The notes: generated from the letters alone by a model not told the origin. 62,000 bases of DNA from Mesostigma viride (GCA_009746045.1 RPFO01000796.1:1-62000); one strand, 5' to 3'. Counted from the first letter of the stretch, positions 51,184-62,000 are shown. Numbers and translations are program-made.

Positions 51184-51607
51184 CTAGCAATGTGCGGGTG
51201 TTAAAAGTGGCAAGGGCCAAGGATGCCTGCTGGCCCACCAGGGGAGGACGACGATGGGTGATGGGGGTGGGTGCGGCGGGGTGGAGGTGGGGGTGAAACG
51301 GAGGGGGGAAGGGAAGCGGTAGAAATAGTGCTTTTCATCGCATTTATTTTGTCCTGCAAGCGTAGGATGCGAGCCTGCCGCCTGCTCTGGGTATTCGGGG
51401 ATGCTTGCGCAACGCAGAGGCGTAGGAAATCTAGCATGCGTTGGGTGTTGCTAATCTTGCTGCTGAGAGCTGTCGTTCTGGCCCGAGATACCGGCACCAC
51501 CATGTGTCTCAGTCGACTGTTAGGTCGATGCATGGTAGTGGAACGGGACTATTTAGAGGCTGTCCCCGAAGCCTGTTAGCCGCGAGCCGACGAGGAAGGT
51601 TGTCTAC

Positions 51608-52793
51608 CTACTGTCTACCAACAGAGGCAGCACCCTTCTGGCTAGACGCCTGACGAGACTCCGCTCCGGGGGTGTTAATCGGAACACCTGTAATCCTGTG
51701 CCCATCAAAGAATGCTGCAAAGGAGCCATCCTGAAGCAGACGCAACTTAATGCGCTTACCCTTGGTCTCTTGCTTCTTGGTCTCCTGGACGATGGTGCTG
51801 TTCCACACCGCGCTCCTCGCCTTCAGTTGAGCCGTCGTGTAGTCCTCGTCGAGGCTGAAGTCATCGCGTTGGAGCAGACGACGTGCTCCCAGCACGAGGC
51901 GTTTGTCGTGCATGGAGGCCATGGTGACGACGACCAGGCCCAGAGGGCCTGGCAGCCGAATGGCACGTTCAATGGCAACACGGTTCTGGAGCTGCAGCTT
52001 CCCCAGAAACGCTGGGCCGCGCAGCTCCTCGGCAAGTGAGTGTGCTGTCTCCTGTGCTGCCGCGCCTTTCTGGAAGCCTTTGATTACCATATTGCGTTGG
52101 CGTTGCTGCACTGCATTCTGGGTGACCGCAGCGGTAGCTGCAGACTTGGCCGCCTGTTGAACAATGGTGGTCAATTGCTTGCCGGTGACATCGGCAAACG
52201 TGGTAGTTTTGGCAGGGGCTGCCATGGCTTTCTTCAGCTCCAGCATCGTCTCCTTCAGGACCTTAATGTCGCCCTGCACGGTCGTAAAAGACTGTGCGAG
52301 GTCCTGCAGCGGCACGGTAGTGTCGGTCGCGGGGGCTGGCCTGGCGATGGGTGTCGCCGGCAGCTCGACAAGTTCAGAGCAGCACGAAATAAGACATGCA
52401 AGACGGCAATCCTTGGGCTCCACTTAGGTATCCGAAGGAGCGTCCATAACCTGGCCGGTGCGAGGGTGGCGAATCGGGGCGTTGTGTTCGTAGCGGAGCT
52501 GCAGCACGCGTCGCACCTCGGCGTCGCTGAAGCCAAGAAGGCAGGATGTCGTCCAGGCTCAAACGTGCGTCTGGCATGTAGAATGAGGAAGAAATGGAGT
52601 CCGGCAAGGAGGTTTCAACCGCTATCGGAGTTGCTTCCGAAGTCGCTGCCGAAGTCTTGGTGCGCTTGTTAGCGGCTTTCTTGGCCGCGGCAATGTCGGT
52701 GGCGATTTTGTTTGCAGCAAGTTTGTCCTCGAGAGACTCGGCAGCAAGAACTGAAGACGATGCGTGGGCCTCCATGGCTACGTTTAATAGCAC
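51608..52793 (-). pseudogene. LINE ORF1 nucleic-acid-binding protein, broken
   Basis: The 5' part, from 52793 to about 52545, reads in one frame: a charged AAKKAANKRTK segment, then LSLDDILP. It then continues in another frame as GFSDAEVRRVLQLRYEHN up to a stop at about 52430. The larger 3' part (to 51608) contains a coiled-coil-like stretch (VLKETMLELKKAM), FADVTGKQLTTIV, an RRM-like core (MVIKGFQKG, VVVTMASMHDKRLVLGARR) and a basic tail. This is the layout of LINE ORF1 RNA chaperones. About 420 bp separates it from ORF2. One frameshift and one stop codon break it. Confidence 0.75.
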
Positions 52794-52940
52794 CTAGACG
52801 ATGGCAGGGGGCGTAGGCGCACGGCTCACGTGCGTGGTGCCGCCATATCGTGCAGAAAAATAGCGATATCTGCTGGGCAGGCCGCTGGCGATAACTTTCG
52901 AAATCCTGGGCTGCTGGATGGTGATGCCTAACTAGTGGCA

Positions 52941-53545
52941 TTAAACTAAATTAAATTAAATTATAACATGACTCCGTTGGGAGATCATGTAGCACATATT
53001 CCCTAGCTTGCTGGATGGATGGAGGTGGGCAGAGCCGTGAAACCGAACTAATCTAACTCTAAGCTAATCTAATCTAGAAAACCCTACCTATTCTACTCAG
53101 CAAAGCGCCCCTTTCGCTTGGGGGGAGGGGGCTTGCCCACAGCGGCGGGCGTATGATGAGCCTGGACAATGGTCTTCCACCTCTTCTGGACACTAGTGGC
53201 ATGCCTAGAGGTACAATTAAGTCCTCCTTGCGGACGTGAGCAGCATTATTAAGCCCACAAACACGGAAAATTGACCGCGGCATGTTGGTGACCGTGTCGT
53301 CGATCTAGCTTTTTGGCAAGGTTGGCTGTGAGGGTCCACGTCTCGGCCCCATATGTGAGAACAAGAAGGACCAGGACCTTAAACCGGTCCTGTGTTCTCT
53401 ATCTTGCCCAAGGGCTTGCGCCACAGGGCCCTGTATTGGCGTAAAACGTGCCAGGCGAGGGAGATACGGTGCATGGTCCACGTCGGCCTAGCTCGCAGCT
53501 GGGGGGTACTGAAGTTACCCAACAACTTGACGCGGTAGCCGTGTC
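52941..53545 (-). mobile_element. 5'-truncated, degraded copy of the same LINE family
   Basis: Its 3' terminus at 52941-53005 is nearly identical to that of the 4.97-kb LINE. Inward sequence at 53098-53545 matches the ORF2 C-terminal region (48078-48760) with internal deletions and frameshifts. The full LINE inserted about 20 bp from this tail, in the same orientation. Confidence 0.8.
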
Positions 53546-54618
53546 GCGTCTGTGATCTATCACGTCCGCAATTCAGATTTTAGCGTAATTCTGACGTCCG
53601 CAGCCTTGTGCGGGTTGCTATACCGTGGCCCGGTACTGACGCCGCGGAGCTCAGTTGTACTCACGCGCCAAGTCCGCTGAATTCGCTGACGGAACTTTTG
53701 GGCGGACCTGAATTTCACTGACATTCGTCACAAGGGCAGTTTGCCGAATGCTGGTACACAGCAAGCCGGCGAGGCACTGCATGAGCAGCTGTGCAATTTC
53801 AGGATGTCAACGTGGGACACCAGACACAATTAAATGCAAGGAAGCCCCAGGCGGTGCCTGGCATGGCCGATAGATTTGCCCTTGTATATTTGTGTTCGCT
53901 TGACAGTTAAAGCTTGAAGTTTAGCTTGTCGGAAATTAGACAATGTTATGAGTGGCTGATGTCTAGAGTGGCGCTAGTGGCGCCAGCCGCCAGGCTTGAG
54001 CTCTGAGCAGTATAGAAGGATGAGCAACGAACCATGGTGGTCGTTGTTCGTCCGTTTCTCTCCCTCACAACTGGTTTGTTGTCTTCATGGGGTGAAATAG
54101 TTCGAGCAGCCCGGAGCAGCCCCCGTGAGTGGTTGCATGCAGTCAGTTGCCATGAGGATGGTCTGACGGATATGACAATGTATTGGTTTTGTTAAGAATG
54201 TGTGTAAGACTGAGAACGAGACAAGGCCACAGGGCCTTCGGGCACCCTGGTCGTCGTTGGCAAGAATGCCAGTAGGAACTAGGTCGGGAACACACGCACT
54301 GCCGCCACAAGGGGCCTGCAGTGGCGTCACCCAAGGGGCCTCACAGCTGCTCTTATAACTACAACATTACAACTCGACAGTCTTTGTAATTCGTCATGTA
54401 TCTTGATCATTGTAATTGAAATGTCTTTTGGTTGCTTTGATGATAAAGCATGGTCTCAAGAATCGGCTGATTGGGCCGGATTGCCTGTCATGAAGGTGGC
54501 GGTGCCGTTAAGGACCGCACCTTTCATTCTCATTATAAACGGACGAACAACCCTTGGTGGGTTCAGTCCGGCCAGCCTGGGGATTCCTCCTGCTTCACCC
54601 GGGGAAGCACAAGGAAGA
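53546..54618. other. Intergenic stretch without recognisable genes
   Basis: The only structure seen is a pair of short inverted sequences, TTGTTCGTCCG at about 54042 and CGGACGAACAA at about 54540. No coding frame or RNA gene is supported. Confidence 0.35.
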
Positions 54619-54790
54619 GGTTATTGCTTAGCCTTCAAAAGCATCTGAAGAGGTTAGGCTTTTCCCTGTAAAAAGCCATTGAAGGGGTTATTGCTTAGCC
54701 TTCAAAAGCATCTGAAGAGGTTAGGCTTTTCCCTGTAAAAAGCCATTGAAGGGGTTATTGCTAAGCCTTTAAAAGCATGCATGTTAAGGT
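54619..54790. repeat. 67-bp tandem repeat, about 2.5 copies
   Basis: Units start with GGTTATTGCTTAGCCTTCAA at 54619, 54686 and 54753. The first two are nearly identical and the third diverges after about 25 bp. Confidence 0.85.
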
Positions 54791-55153
54791 TGTTGCTGAT
54801 CCTGGAAAAGCATCTTTGAGCAGCTGGATTTTTTTTTCCTTTTTCACTGCTGCCTAGAATGACGCCCTCTTTGGGCTTCCTTCTTTTGTGTGAGATGCCT
54901 TTCTTTCACTTTTTGCTCTCAAGTTGTTGTGAGCTAAAGAGTGGGGGGGGAGGTGGCATATCACACACATGATTACTGCTGATAGTGGATGCATTCCAAG
55001 TAGCGGTAATGACCAGTCCAGGATGATATGGCACGCAAACGCGACAGCCGGTATTGTATATATGGGCAAACGGCTTCGGTCATGATGCAGTCGGTTCAAT
55101 TTAGGCGTTCGTCACATTTGAACCCATCATAAATGCGACCCAACAACTAAGTA

Positions 55154-55330
55154 ATGGCCGACAAAACTGATGATAAGGCCAAATGGAACGAACTGTTTTC
55201 GGGCAACGGGGCAACGTCCAACAAAAAGCAGAAACGAGACACCACAGGCGAGAAGGCGGGTGGCAGGGGCAAGCAAGCTCTCAAACCAGCAACACAGCCT
55301 GAACACAGCACTGTTTACGATTACTCATAA
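55154..55330 (+). CDS. Possible small protein or leading exon, 58 codons
   Basis: An ATG at 55154 opens a complete 58-codon frame to TAA at 55328-55330. It begins MADKTDDKAKWNELFSG and ends in STVYDYS. The composition is hydrophilic and Lys/Asp/Thr-rich, without the repetitive bias of the spurious frames here. It has no domain that I recognise, no transmembrane segment and no signal peptide. It could be a small gene, the start of a spliced gene, or a relic of a mobile element, since repeats lie on both sides. Support is limited to its amino-acid composition. Confidence 0.25.
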   Translation: MADKTDDKAKWNELFSGNGATSNKKQKRDTTGEKAGGRGKQALKPATQPEHSTVYDYS

Positions 55331-55785
55331 ATGAACGCGCATATGCCCTATGTAGCACACCAAGTTAGGCAGGTTTGGCTAGCACTCCAGTACCGTGCTG
55401 TGTGGGGCTTCACCTGCCTACAGCCGGGTTGATGACTTTGCATCCAAGTTTCGACCCGAAATACGACCTTGGGGGTGATTTCTTTAGTGCAGTTCGATCG
55501 GCGTTCACGAGAGCTATCAAAAGACACCCTAAAGTCCATCAGCAGGGCGGGGGGTTGCAAGTTATGGTAACTTAACGCCTTAAGTTGGGTTCACGCCTTA
55601 AGTTGGGTTGACCCGAAGAAACCCTCGAACCCAACTTAAGGCGTGAATGACTGTATGGCATTCATAGCGATTCGGGCCGCGGTGCCCACACCCCTGTAAC
55701 TAGGACCTAGATAGCTTATACCGTCCATTCCATCCCATGTTCCCCTCCCACTGAGGACTTATGCTCACGTGACGCAGTCACGTGT

Positions 55786-55960
55786 CTATTAATTAATTAA
55801 TTAATTAATTAATTAATTAATTAATTAATTAATTAATCTCCGTTCATATTTATCATCCTGAACGACTCGAAAACGCGGACACACTAACGGCAGGCTCGAG
55901 CTACGTACCATGGTCCGGATTCTCCCGATTTCTGGCCTGCGCTGGTTGTCTTCTTGATAT
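55786..55960. repeat. (AATT)n run and a family A end
   Basis: About 13 TTAA units at 55786-55837 are followed by the family A right half (ATCCTGAACGACTCGAAAAC..., GGCAGGCTCGAGCTA, CTGCGCTGGTTGTCTTCTTGATAT). It closely matches 23815-23922. No left end is present nearby. Confidence 0.75.
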
Positions 55961-56410
55961 ACGGTAATAGAAGGTAAGTGTGAGAAGGTAAATGGGATAA
56001 AATATAAGGCATAAGGTTCAGCGCGTGCATGCTCGAGCATGAATGGTCCGGATTCTCCATGCAGATCTGTGACAGGTCTGCAGGCGTCATGCACTTTCAT
56101 TATCTCGTACGATATGCAATTTTTGAATGCGATCTTTGTACTGATATTATAGATCATAGTTTTCTCACTTAATAGTTACTGCACGTCTCTTTTATATAAA
56201 TATGCTTGGGTTGCATGTCTCTCGCACAAATGGTGCGCTTAACGACAACCAAAGCATACCAAATTTGCGTGCGATAATTTTTTATTTAAAAACATAAATG
56301 ATATGAATGGTCTGTTGTGGTTTGTCTGCAACTGCATACTATAAGCTGCTTGCCTATCTCAAGCAGGGACTTACACTGGCAGCGCACCAGTCCACGAACC
56401 TTGACGAGAA

Positions 56411-59400
56411 TCAGTCCACCTCAACTGGGGTGTCAGGCAGGCTTCCCCATTCCGACCAAGAGCCGTCATAAACTGCCACCTTGTTGTTTCCAATCCCATG
56501 GAGACCCTACAACAAGCAAGGCAACCAGAGCACACCACAAAGAACATACAACATCAATTACGGTAAGTGAAATGACTCCTCCCAGCATGCACATACTAGT
56601 ATGGGAAATAGAAGGCATGGCACGATGCTTGCGCTATGAAGGAAGAATGGTAGTGGCAGGCTTGTGCATGGGCTGGCTCGTGGTATATGAAGTAATACAA
56701 AAGAGCAGAAGGTTGTGCGATTGTGGGTGAACAATGGGTATGCCCCTAAAACCCCTCAGGCTCTGGGAGAAGCCTTTATATTCTGCTGGGCTATCAGGGG
56801 GTAGCATGCAAGCTACCCACACACCCGTCATCATGGCCGAGCGTACAGTCGTCTTGGATAGACCGGATGACGCGGAGTAGCTATCTGTGACTCCAGACCT
56901 GGGCGAGTGAGTCGCGCCACTTGCCTTCGCGGGTGAAGTATCCGCGTAAAAAAGTACCTCATTGGGTACTCCGTGGCATGCCTTCAGTGCATGCTCACGC
57001 ACTTACTTAGCAGAAGGTTAAACTAAATATGCAGGTTGTAAGGGTTACATCAAGGCCAAATTATTAAGTTGATCGGCTTAACAATGCTAAGGTCGTAGTG
57101 CTGTCAATGACAAACCTTGCAGTAGCTATGTTCAACCCTTTGGCGGGGTCTCAATTAGCTTGACAGGTAGTACTGGCGTCCGCAGGACCAGTCCTTGGTA
57201 CGTACGACATTTGTACTTGGTACCGAGCATGCTAGTGCTGGTACAGTCATACTGCCTGCTGTAATAATGTGTCGGACGCTCATGGGCTCGTTCCTAGTTG
57301 GCCCCTGGTTGGCTTAGTACGGGCAGCAGATATGGCACATGCCCACGAAACTTGATTTGCGGGTGAGGCGCAACCTCTTCCAGCCATCAACGGGGATGAA
57401 GTAGGGAGGTCATGCTGCGAGTGAAGTGTTCTAAAGCATGGCAAGCTGAGACATAGCCGTGGCCGCCAACCGATTCGGCATGCCAGCGGTAAATATTGCT
57501 GCGCAGCAGTGTTTTTTTTAGTGGCGATATGCCGCCAAATGTGGCGGTGTGGCACTTTTTTTGGCAAAATGTGGCGGTGCCACCCACTTTGACAGGGCTC
57601 CCAAGAAGCCACAATTTTGCCGTGCTGTTCTACTTTGTAGTTTCGTTTCGCCACAGGGTGGCCGTGCCTGAAGTTCACTCTAGTACAGGTTACGCCACAA
57701 TTGGCAGTGTCAGCCGAACTTCCGGCCGGCGTTCCGCCACAAGCCTCCTTAGTAGTATATACTACTATGAGTACTACTATGACTGACTGACTTACTGACT
57801 GCATAGTGCGTGTAGTATGTACGTAGCCCGGCCAAGTGCCAAGTGGCAAGTGGCCCGCTGCCAGAGACCAGAGTGCACTGTGCAGACTGCAGCTTGTGTG
57901 CATTTTCACTGTTAAGGCTTCAGCTGGCTGGCGGCCTGGCGGCTGGCGCCTCAGTTATTAAGTCACTCGCCAGCCATACAGTACTGCATTGACTAATGTG
58001 TTTCGACTTTCGGCACTAGTAATCGTTGTTGTTAATTTACCAAGTACGCCCGGCGCCGATGCCTGAGACGGAGACGCTCGCCCGCCTTGTGTACAGCCAG
58101 TACGGCGCCGCGCCGCTCTGACCCCGCTGCCCGCGGCAGGGTCATTTGCTGCACCAAAAAGCCAGCCCGCCACACGTGGCCGTGCCAAGCCCAATTTTAG
58201 TTGGCTTAAAGCCACACATTGGCCGAGTAAACTGAAGTTTTCATAGTTCGAAACGCCACAAGTGGCCTAGCGCCACTAGTAACGAAAACCTTAAAAAAAA
58301 CACTGCTGCGCAGGCACCACAGCCGACACTGCTGCAGGCCAGGGTCTAGCCAGTCAGGTCCTTGAGACTAGGCGAGAGGCGTAGGGAGGGGCCAACAGCG
58401 GTACTGTGACTTTCACCCCATGTTGGAAAATATGCCGTACTGATCCGCAAAAAGATACAGCAGTACGCATTTTCTCAGCCCCACCGTGCCATGCGCCTCT
58501 TTTGTCCACAAATGTCTTTCGGACTTTAATTTCGGCCACGATGAAATTTCGATAGCTGTCACAGCACTTAGATTCTTGACCCGTTTTGGGCTTGTTGGAA
58601 AGCCCAACAAATGCTCTACGATTCTATTGTGCCATACTGACGTAAGCTAGCTATCTTGTCTCACCAAATTTCATGGAAGTGATGGGGGTTTGACGCGGCG
58701 AAAAATAGAGTACACTACGCCGTATAGATTAGAGGTATGCATGAATATCGCAGTGCAACTTGAGGGCATGTTATGCTTGGACAAAGATTGAGGCAAACGA
58801 CAACTCCAACGTGAAGCAGCAGCAGCAGCATGACTTTAGAAGGGCAGTGGCGGAGACGGCTGCCTCGTCGTTGTCTCTCTGGATGCACGCCCTAAAACCC
58901 CTCACGTTGTTCAAAGTCACGTATGTTGGAGGTAACCTAGTTTGGAGGACCCAACATAGATATCCGTGTGTTGAGGCCCAACAAAGAAACCCCGTACCCG
59001 TATTTGCCAACCCAGCTTCCACCGTCGCATCCTTGCTTTGGCCTTGAGGGGGGAAGGATGACCTTGAGGCAAGGATGTCTGTGTCTGGCAGACGGCGAAT
59101 TTTTCTGCCGCCCACTTTTGTGCCGACCTTGGTGTTTGGCTTCCCTGTCTGTAACGTGCAGGCTGATGAGCCCGTGATTGATAAGGTGCTTAACAAAACC
59201 ATTACAACCGCCGTTTACTACCTGTTTGGCGCCAGCGGTGCCATGCCTGGCTGGCCTCGCAATGTACTAAACCTGGCTGGCCTCGCGATGTACTATACCT
59301 GGCTGGTCTGGTGGGGCTCGGTAGGAGGCGACGCAAGGTCCGCCACTGGGTCCCGTGCTGTCCAATGCGCAACAACCTGGTGGCCACGACCACCCGGCCG

Positions 59401-61700
59401 GCTTGCCTACCTGTCAGCACCCTATCGCTCGGGTGCGTTCTAGACGAGATTTTCATCATGGCCACTGCATGTCGATTCGGCATGCGCTGAGCTGTGCTGT
59501 CCTACGTTAGCCACAATCTGCGTGGCTGCAATGCATTGCGAGGATGACCCACTTGGATTGGGGTCCCTTTGCCAGAAAAATGATGCGGCTGCCCTGATTT
59601 GTCCTCGATCCCTAGGCAGCTCCTGCTCGAGGTGGGCCCCCATGCACACTGCTGTCAGCCCTGCGCCAGCCTGCTGTCAGCCCTTGCAGGTTGACAGAAT
59701 GCATGCGGTCGCACTGCATGATGTGCACACTGTGAAGGGCTTCAACCTCCACGCAGCTGGAACGGGCACGGGCACGCGCTGCCTATTGAGGCGATCGGGC
59801 TCAAGCAAGCATTGAGGGAGGGTCCCCGCAACGGCGGAGCAGACTGAGGTGCAGGCGTTTGAAAAGTTCAACTGGCACCTATGGAAAAAAACGACCCTGA
59901 AGAATGCCCAGCATATACATCGCGCAGGCCACGCTTTCCGTGAATGAACCAGCGGTAAATGGTCACCCCCACTGTCTCCGCTGGGCACCACAGGACGGAC
60001 CATGATGGCGAGCGGACCATGGCAGCCGGCGCTGAGAACAGGAGGAGCCTTGGTCGAGTTTCTGCGTACTGCTGCTACTAACAACATCCAGTGGTTGAAA
60101 AGCGCGGGGTTCGCACGCAGGCGCCCTGCCGACCCATGCAGTGGCAGGGCCACACCTACCATTCGCATTAACGTGCAAAAAAGAAGGGAAAAGACGACCC
60201 CTTTTGCTTGGAAACACAAGAGGCATCCCCATGTGTGTGACCTCTTTTGCTTGGCAACACTTTTGCTTGGAAACATATGAGGCATCCAGGTGTGTGTGAC
60301 CCCTTTGGCTTGGGAACACTTTTGCTTGGAAACATATGAGGCATCCCGGTGTGTGTGACCCCTTTGGCTTGGGAACCCTTTTGCTTGGAAACATATGAGG
60401 CATCCCGGTGTGTGTGACCCCCAGACCCGGTGTCCTTGGCTCCTTGCACCTCGCCGGCCTGCTCCCGCGGCGCCCCTGGGATGAGCTGCAGGGGACTTGG
60501 GACCTTTTGCGCGGGCAGCGAAGACTTGGTCCTATCCCAGTGCGTGGCGGCGACAACGGTAAGTTGCAGAGGCGGTTAGGTCTCCCATGACCCTGCCAGC
60601 TGCCTATGACCTGCCAACTGCCACTTGCAGTTGGCTGGCGGCCCGGCATGAGGTTTGAGGGTGACATGCAGTAGCACTACCAAACAAGGACAAGTGGGAC
60701 TTGGGGTGCCTTGAAGAGAAGAACCGACTATGCCTTGGGGGCATTGGGCCACTGCATACTGGTGGGGTAAACCCCAGCATGTCAAAGAAGAGAAGGCTAC
60801 CGCCGTCTCACAGCGGATGAGGCCTTCCCTCATTCCCACACCTAGGCGATATGCGGCCCATTATAGTCCGGCTGGTTGAGTCCAGTGCTGTCATGGGTGC
60901 GTCAGTCAGAGTCCAGATAGACTCTTTGGCGATTTGCATCCACATGTACCTTGTCGCTGGCAGCTGGCCCACCCGTCCCGGTGGGTGTGGGTAGATACAA
61001 ACCACAAACCCTGCTGGTGCAGCCAGTCGACATCGCGATGCACCGAGTTCTCTTGCGGTCCATGCGCCAACAACGTTATATTCTCATCGCCTTTTCCTTC
61101 ACTGTTGACCAACCCATCAATGGTGAGGCCTAAAAGGGACATCGTGTTAATGGCCCACAGATTGTGTCCGCAGTGAACATAAATGTCTGGGTTGGACACA
61201 CCAGTTGGCAGCATCCACTCGCAAGGCAGCGTCAGGATGGAGGCCATTCTCAATCCCAAGCAAACAGCGGACATGAGTGGCTCGCTAACACGAGATGCAC
61301 TCAGCCCATCTACGATATCGGCGTATCACCCTGCACAACGACATCAAATGCCAGCCGAGCCTGTTAGCCAGCGCGAGTGGGAGCACGAGCAACATATATT
61401 GACCGCACCCATGGCATATAGCTTTGCTTTGGTGGCAATATATAGTGATGCCGTGTACTGGCATCCGTCACCGTGCGCAATAACAGACGGCTGGCCTGCC
61501 CCAATATCCTTTATATGCCAGCCCTAGATGCATGTACTGCATGTACTAGTTTCTGCCAGCTGCCAGAGCCTTGCCTCGGTTCCAGTAGATGCATGTACTA
61601 ACTTCTGCCATCTTCCATGCCTCGGTCCTCACCAGAGCCAGGATGCACGCGGTGACCCCTGTGCCACACGAGCACACGACGGGCGAGTCCGTGTTTATGC
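56411..61700 (-). CDS. 3-mercaptopyruvate/thiosulfate sulfurtransferase, C-terminal part (5' end beyond the window)
   Basis: Tandem rhodanese-domain enzyme that moves sulfur from 3-mercaptopyruvate or thiosulfate through a cysteine persulfide. Two exons are seen: 61700-61633 (phase 1 start) and 56506-56411 with stop TGA at 56413-56411. The first reads INTDSPVVCSCGTGVTACIL and contains the active-site loop CGTGVT with the nucleophilic Cys of the second rhodanese domain. The second reads LHGIGNNKVAVYDGSWSEWG and ends TPVEVD. The frame joins as CILAL-GLHGIG, exactly as the family requires. The acceptor before 61700 has a strong C/T tract; the donor is GTGAGG. The intron is 5,126 bp, the longest seen here, and contains a hAT-type MITE, a family C copy and tandem repeats. 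The N-terminal domain must lie to the right of 61700; none of it is recognisable in 61701-62000. Plastid, mitochondrial or cytosolic location cannot be told. Confidence 0.85.
56815..57008. repeat. Family C dispersed repeat, inverted
   Basis: The reverse complement matches 25185-25370 over about 185 bp, and its outer end (CTAAGTAAGTGCGTGAGCATGC) resembles the ends at 21251 and 24270. It lies inside the sulfurtransferase intron. Confidence 0.7.
57507..58305. mobile_element. hAT-type MITE, 799 bp, with 8-bp target-site duplication
   Basis: The element starts CAGTGTTTTTTTTA and ends TAAAAAAAACACTG, a perfect 14-bp terminal inverted repeat of the CAGTG type typical of hAT transposons. The flanking bases CTGCGCAG at 57499-57506 and 58306-58313 are an exact 8-bp direct repeat, the duplication length of hAT insertions. 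GTGGCG and CGCCAC motifs recur near both ends, as hAT subterminal repeats often do. No transposase frame is present, so it depends on an enzyme coded elsewhere. It sits in the sulfurtransferase intron. Confidence 0.88.
59247..59315. repeat. 28-bp imperfect tandem repeat
   Basis: CTGGCTGGCCTCGCAATGTACTAAAC is followed by CTGGCTGGCCTCGCGATGTACTATAC and a partial third CTGGCTGG. It lies within the sulfurtransferase intron. Confidence 0.7.
60202..60425. repeat. 59-bp tandem repeat, about four copies
   Basis: Units begin TTTTGCTTGGAAACA at 60202, 60261, 60320 and 60379, each followed by GAGGCATCC and GTGTGTGTGACC-like sequence. The first copy is the most diverged. It is intronic; the minus-strand frames through it are not supported as genes. 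Confidence 0.9.
61535..61626 (-). repeat. 46-bp duplication next to the sulfurtransferase donor
   Basis: Intron sequence starting a few bases past the GTGAGG donor (sense ACCGAGGCATGG...GGCAGAAGTTAGTACATGCA) recurs 46 bp downstream as ACCGAGGCAAGG...GGCAGAAACTAGTACATGCA. The donor itself is not clearly included. Confidence 0.55.
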
Positions 61701-62000
61701 CTGCCAAGAGAAAAAAGGAAAAAAAAGGGGGGGGGGAAATGGAAAATAAAACACGGGCACATAATTCGCAACGTAAAATAGTCAAAGGCAAATAATCATG
61801 AACGAAAGCAACAGTGTTTTTTTAAAAGCCGGAATTAGTTGTAGCCAGTGCAGCAAGACATGCCTCAAAGATGACGTCCGTGTGAGCAGCAACATTACAG
61901 GGTGCTGTGGCACGCACATCGGTCAAAGGGTGGTTGAGAGTGCCACAGCAGAAGTGCCAGGAGAAGTGCCGGGAGAAGTGTGATGCAACATGTTGCTGCT

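Larger units (their letters stand above)
47938..52909 (-). mobile_element. Near full-length RTE-like LINE, 4.97 kb, with 10-bp target-site duplication
   Basis: Non-LTR retrotransposon on the minus strand. Direct repeats GCTGCTGGAT at 47928-47937 and 52910-52919 flank it. The order is a short 5' UTR, ORF1, an ORF2 with AP-type endonuclease then reverse transcriptase, and a short 3' UTR ending CTCCCAACGGAG... with an ATTTAATTTAATTT tail. The simple-repeat tail and RT motifs suggest the RTE group, without RNase H. Several frameshifts interrupt both ORFs, so this copy cannot be active as read unless some are sequencing errors. Confidence 0.85.

Noticed and set aside
53940-54370. Possible solo LTR starting TGTTATGAG
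   Set aside because: No matching second LTR, primer-binding site or target duplication could be found.
59677-60285. 202-codon minus-strand frame inside the sulfurtransferase intron
   Set aside because: It includes translated 59-bp repeats and has no domain. A weak likeness to the CGTGVTACIL exon near 59700 is too short to support a second exon.

Overview
This window is nuclear DNA of a photosynthetic eukaryote, most likely a green alga with a primary plastid. Five protein genes can be reconstructed. All are split into many short, GC-rich exons, and at least three encode organelle-type proteins. The PsbP-like protein has a simple transit peptide followed by a twin-arginine lumen signal, and the tryptophan synthase alpha subunit has a simple transit peptide. 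Neither has the extra N-terminal ER signal expected of secondary plastids. I cannot name the species.

Layout. 1-1.9 kb: head-to-head simple-sequence arrays, (CCCT)n, (CGTT)n and a purine array. 3.2-12.8 kb (+): a ten-exon RlmN-type radical-SAM rRNA/tRNA methyltransferase. 13.1-14.5 kb: small inverted-repeat elements. 15.5-20.8 kb (+): a six-exon lumenal PsbP-domain protein. 21.3-27.0 kb: repeat-rich, with a LINE derivative that keeps only a decayed ORF1. 27.0-36.3 kb (-): a plastid-type polyphosphate kinase 2 whose third intron is mostly a 2.36-kb, 10-bp satellite. 36.4-38.4 kb: a divergent 5' region. 38.4-45.9 kb (+): a nine-exon tryptophan synthase alpha chain. 46-56 kb: dispersed repeats and RTE-like LINEs, including a 4.97-kb copy with a 10-bp target-site duplication. 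56.4-61.7 kb (-): the last two exons of a 3-mercaptopyruvate/thiosulfate sulfurtransferase, separated by a 5.1-kb intron holding an 800-bp hAT-type MITE; the rest of that gene lies beyond the right edge.

The genes do not form a pathway. They are neighbours with plastid or general metabolic roles. The most unusual signal is shared across genes. In at least eight introns of four different genes, the sequence at the 5' splice site has been duplicated into the adjoining intron, usually as a tandem series of decoy splice sites with periods of about 19 to 180 bp. In one further case an acceptor edge was copied. This looks like a local mode of intron growth and would be the main thing to test.

Splice sites were assigned by eye from reading frame, protein-family continuity and GT/GC-AG signals. 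No alignment or transcript evidence was available.
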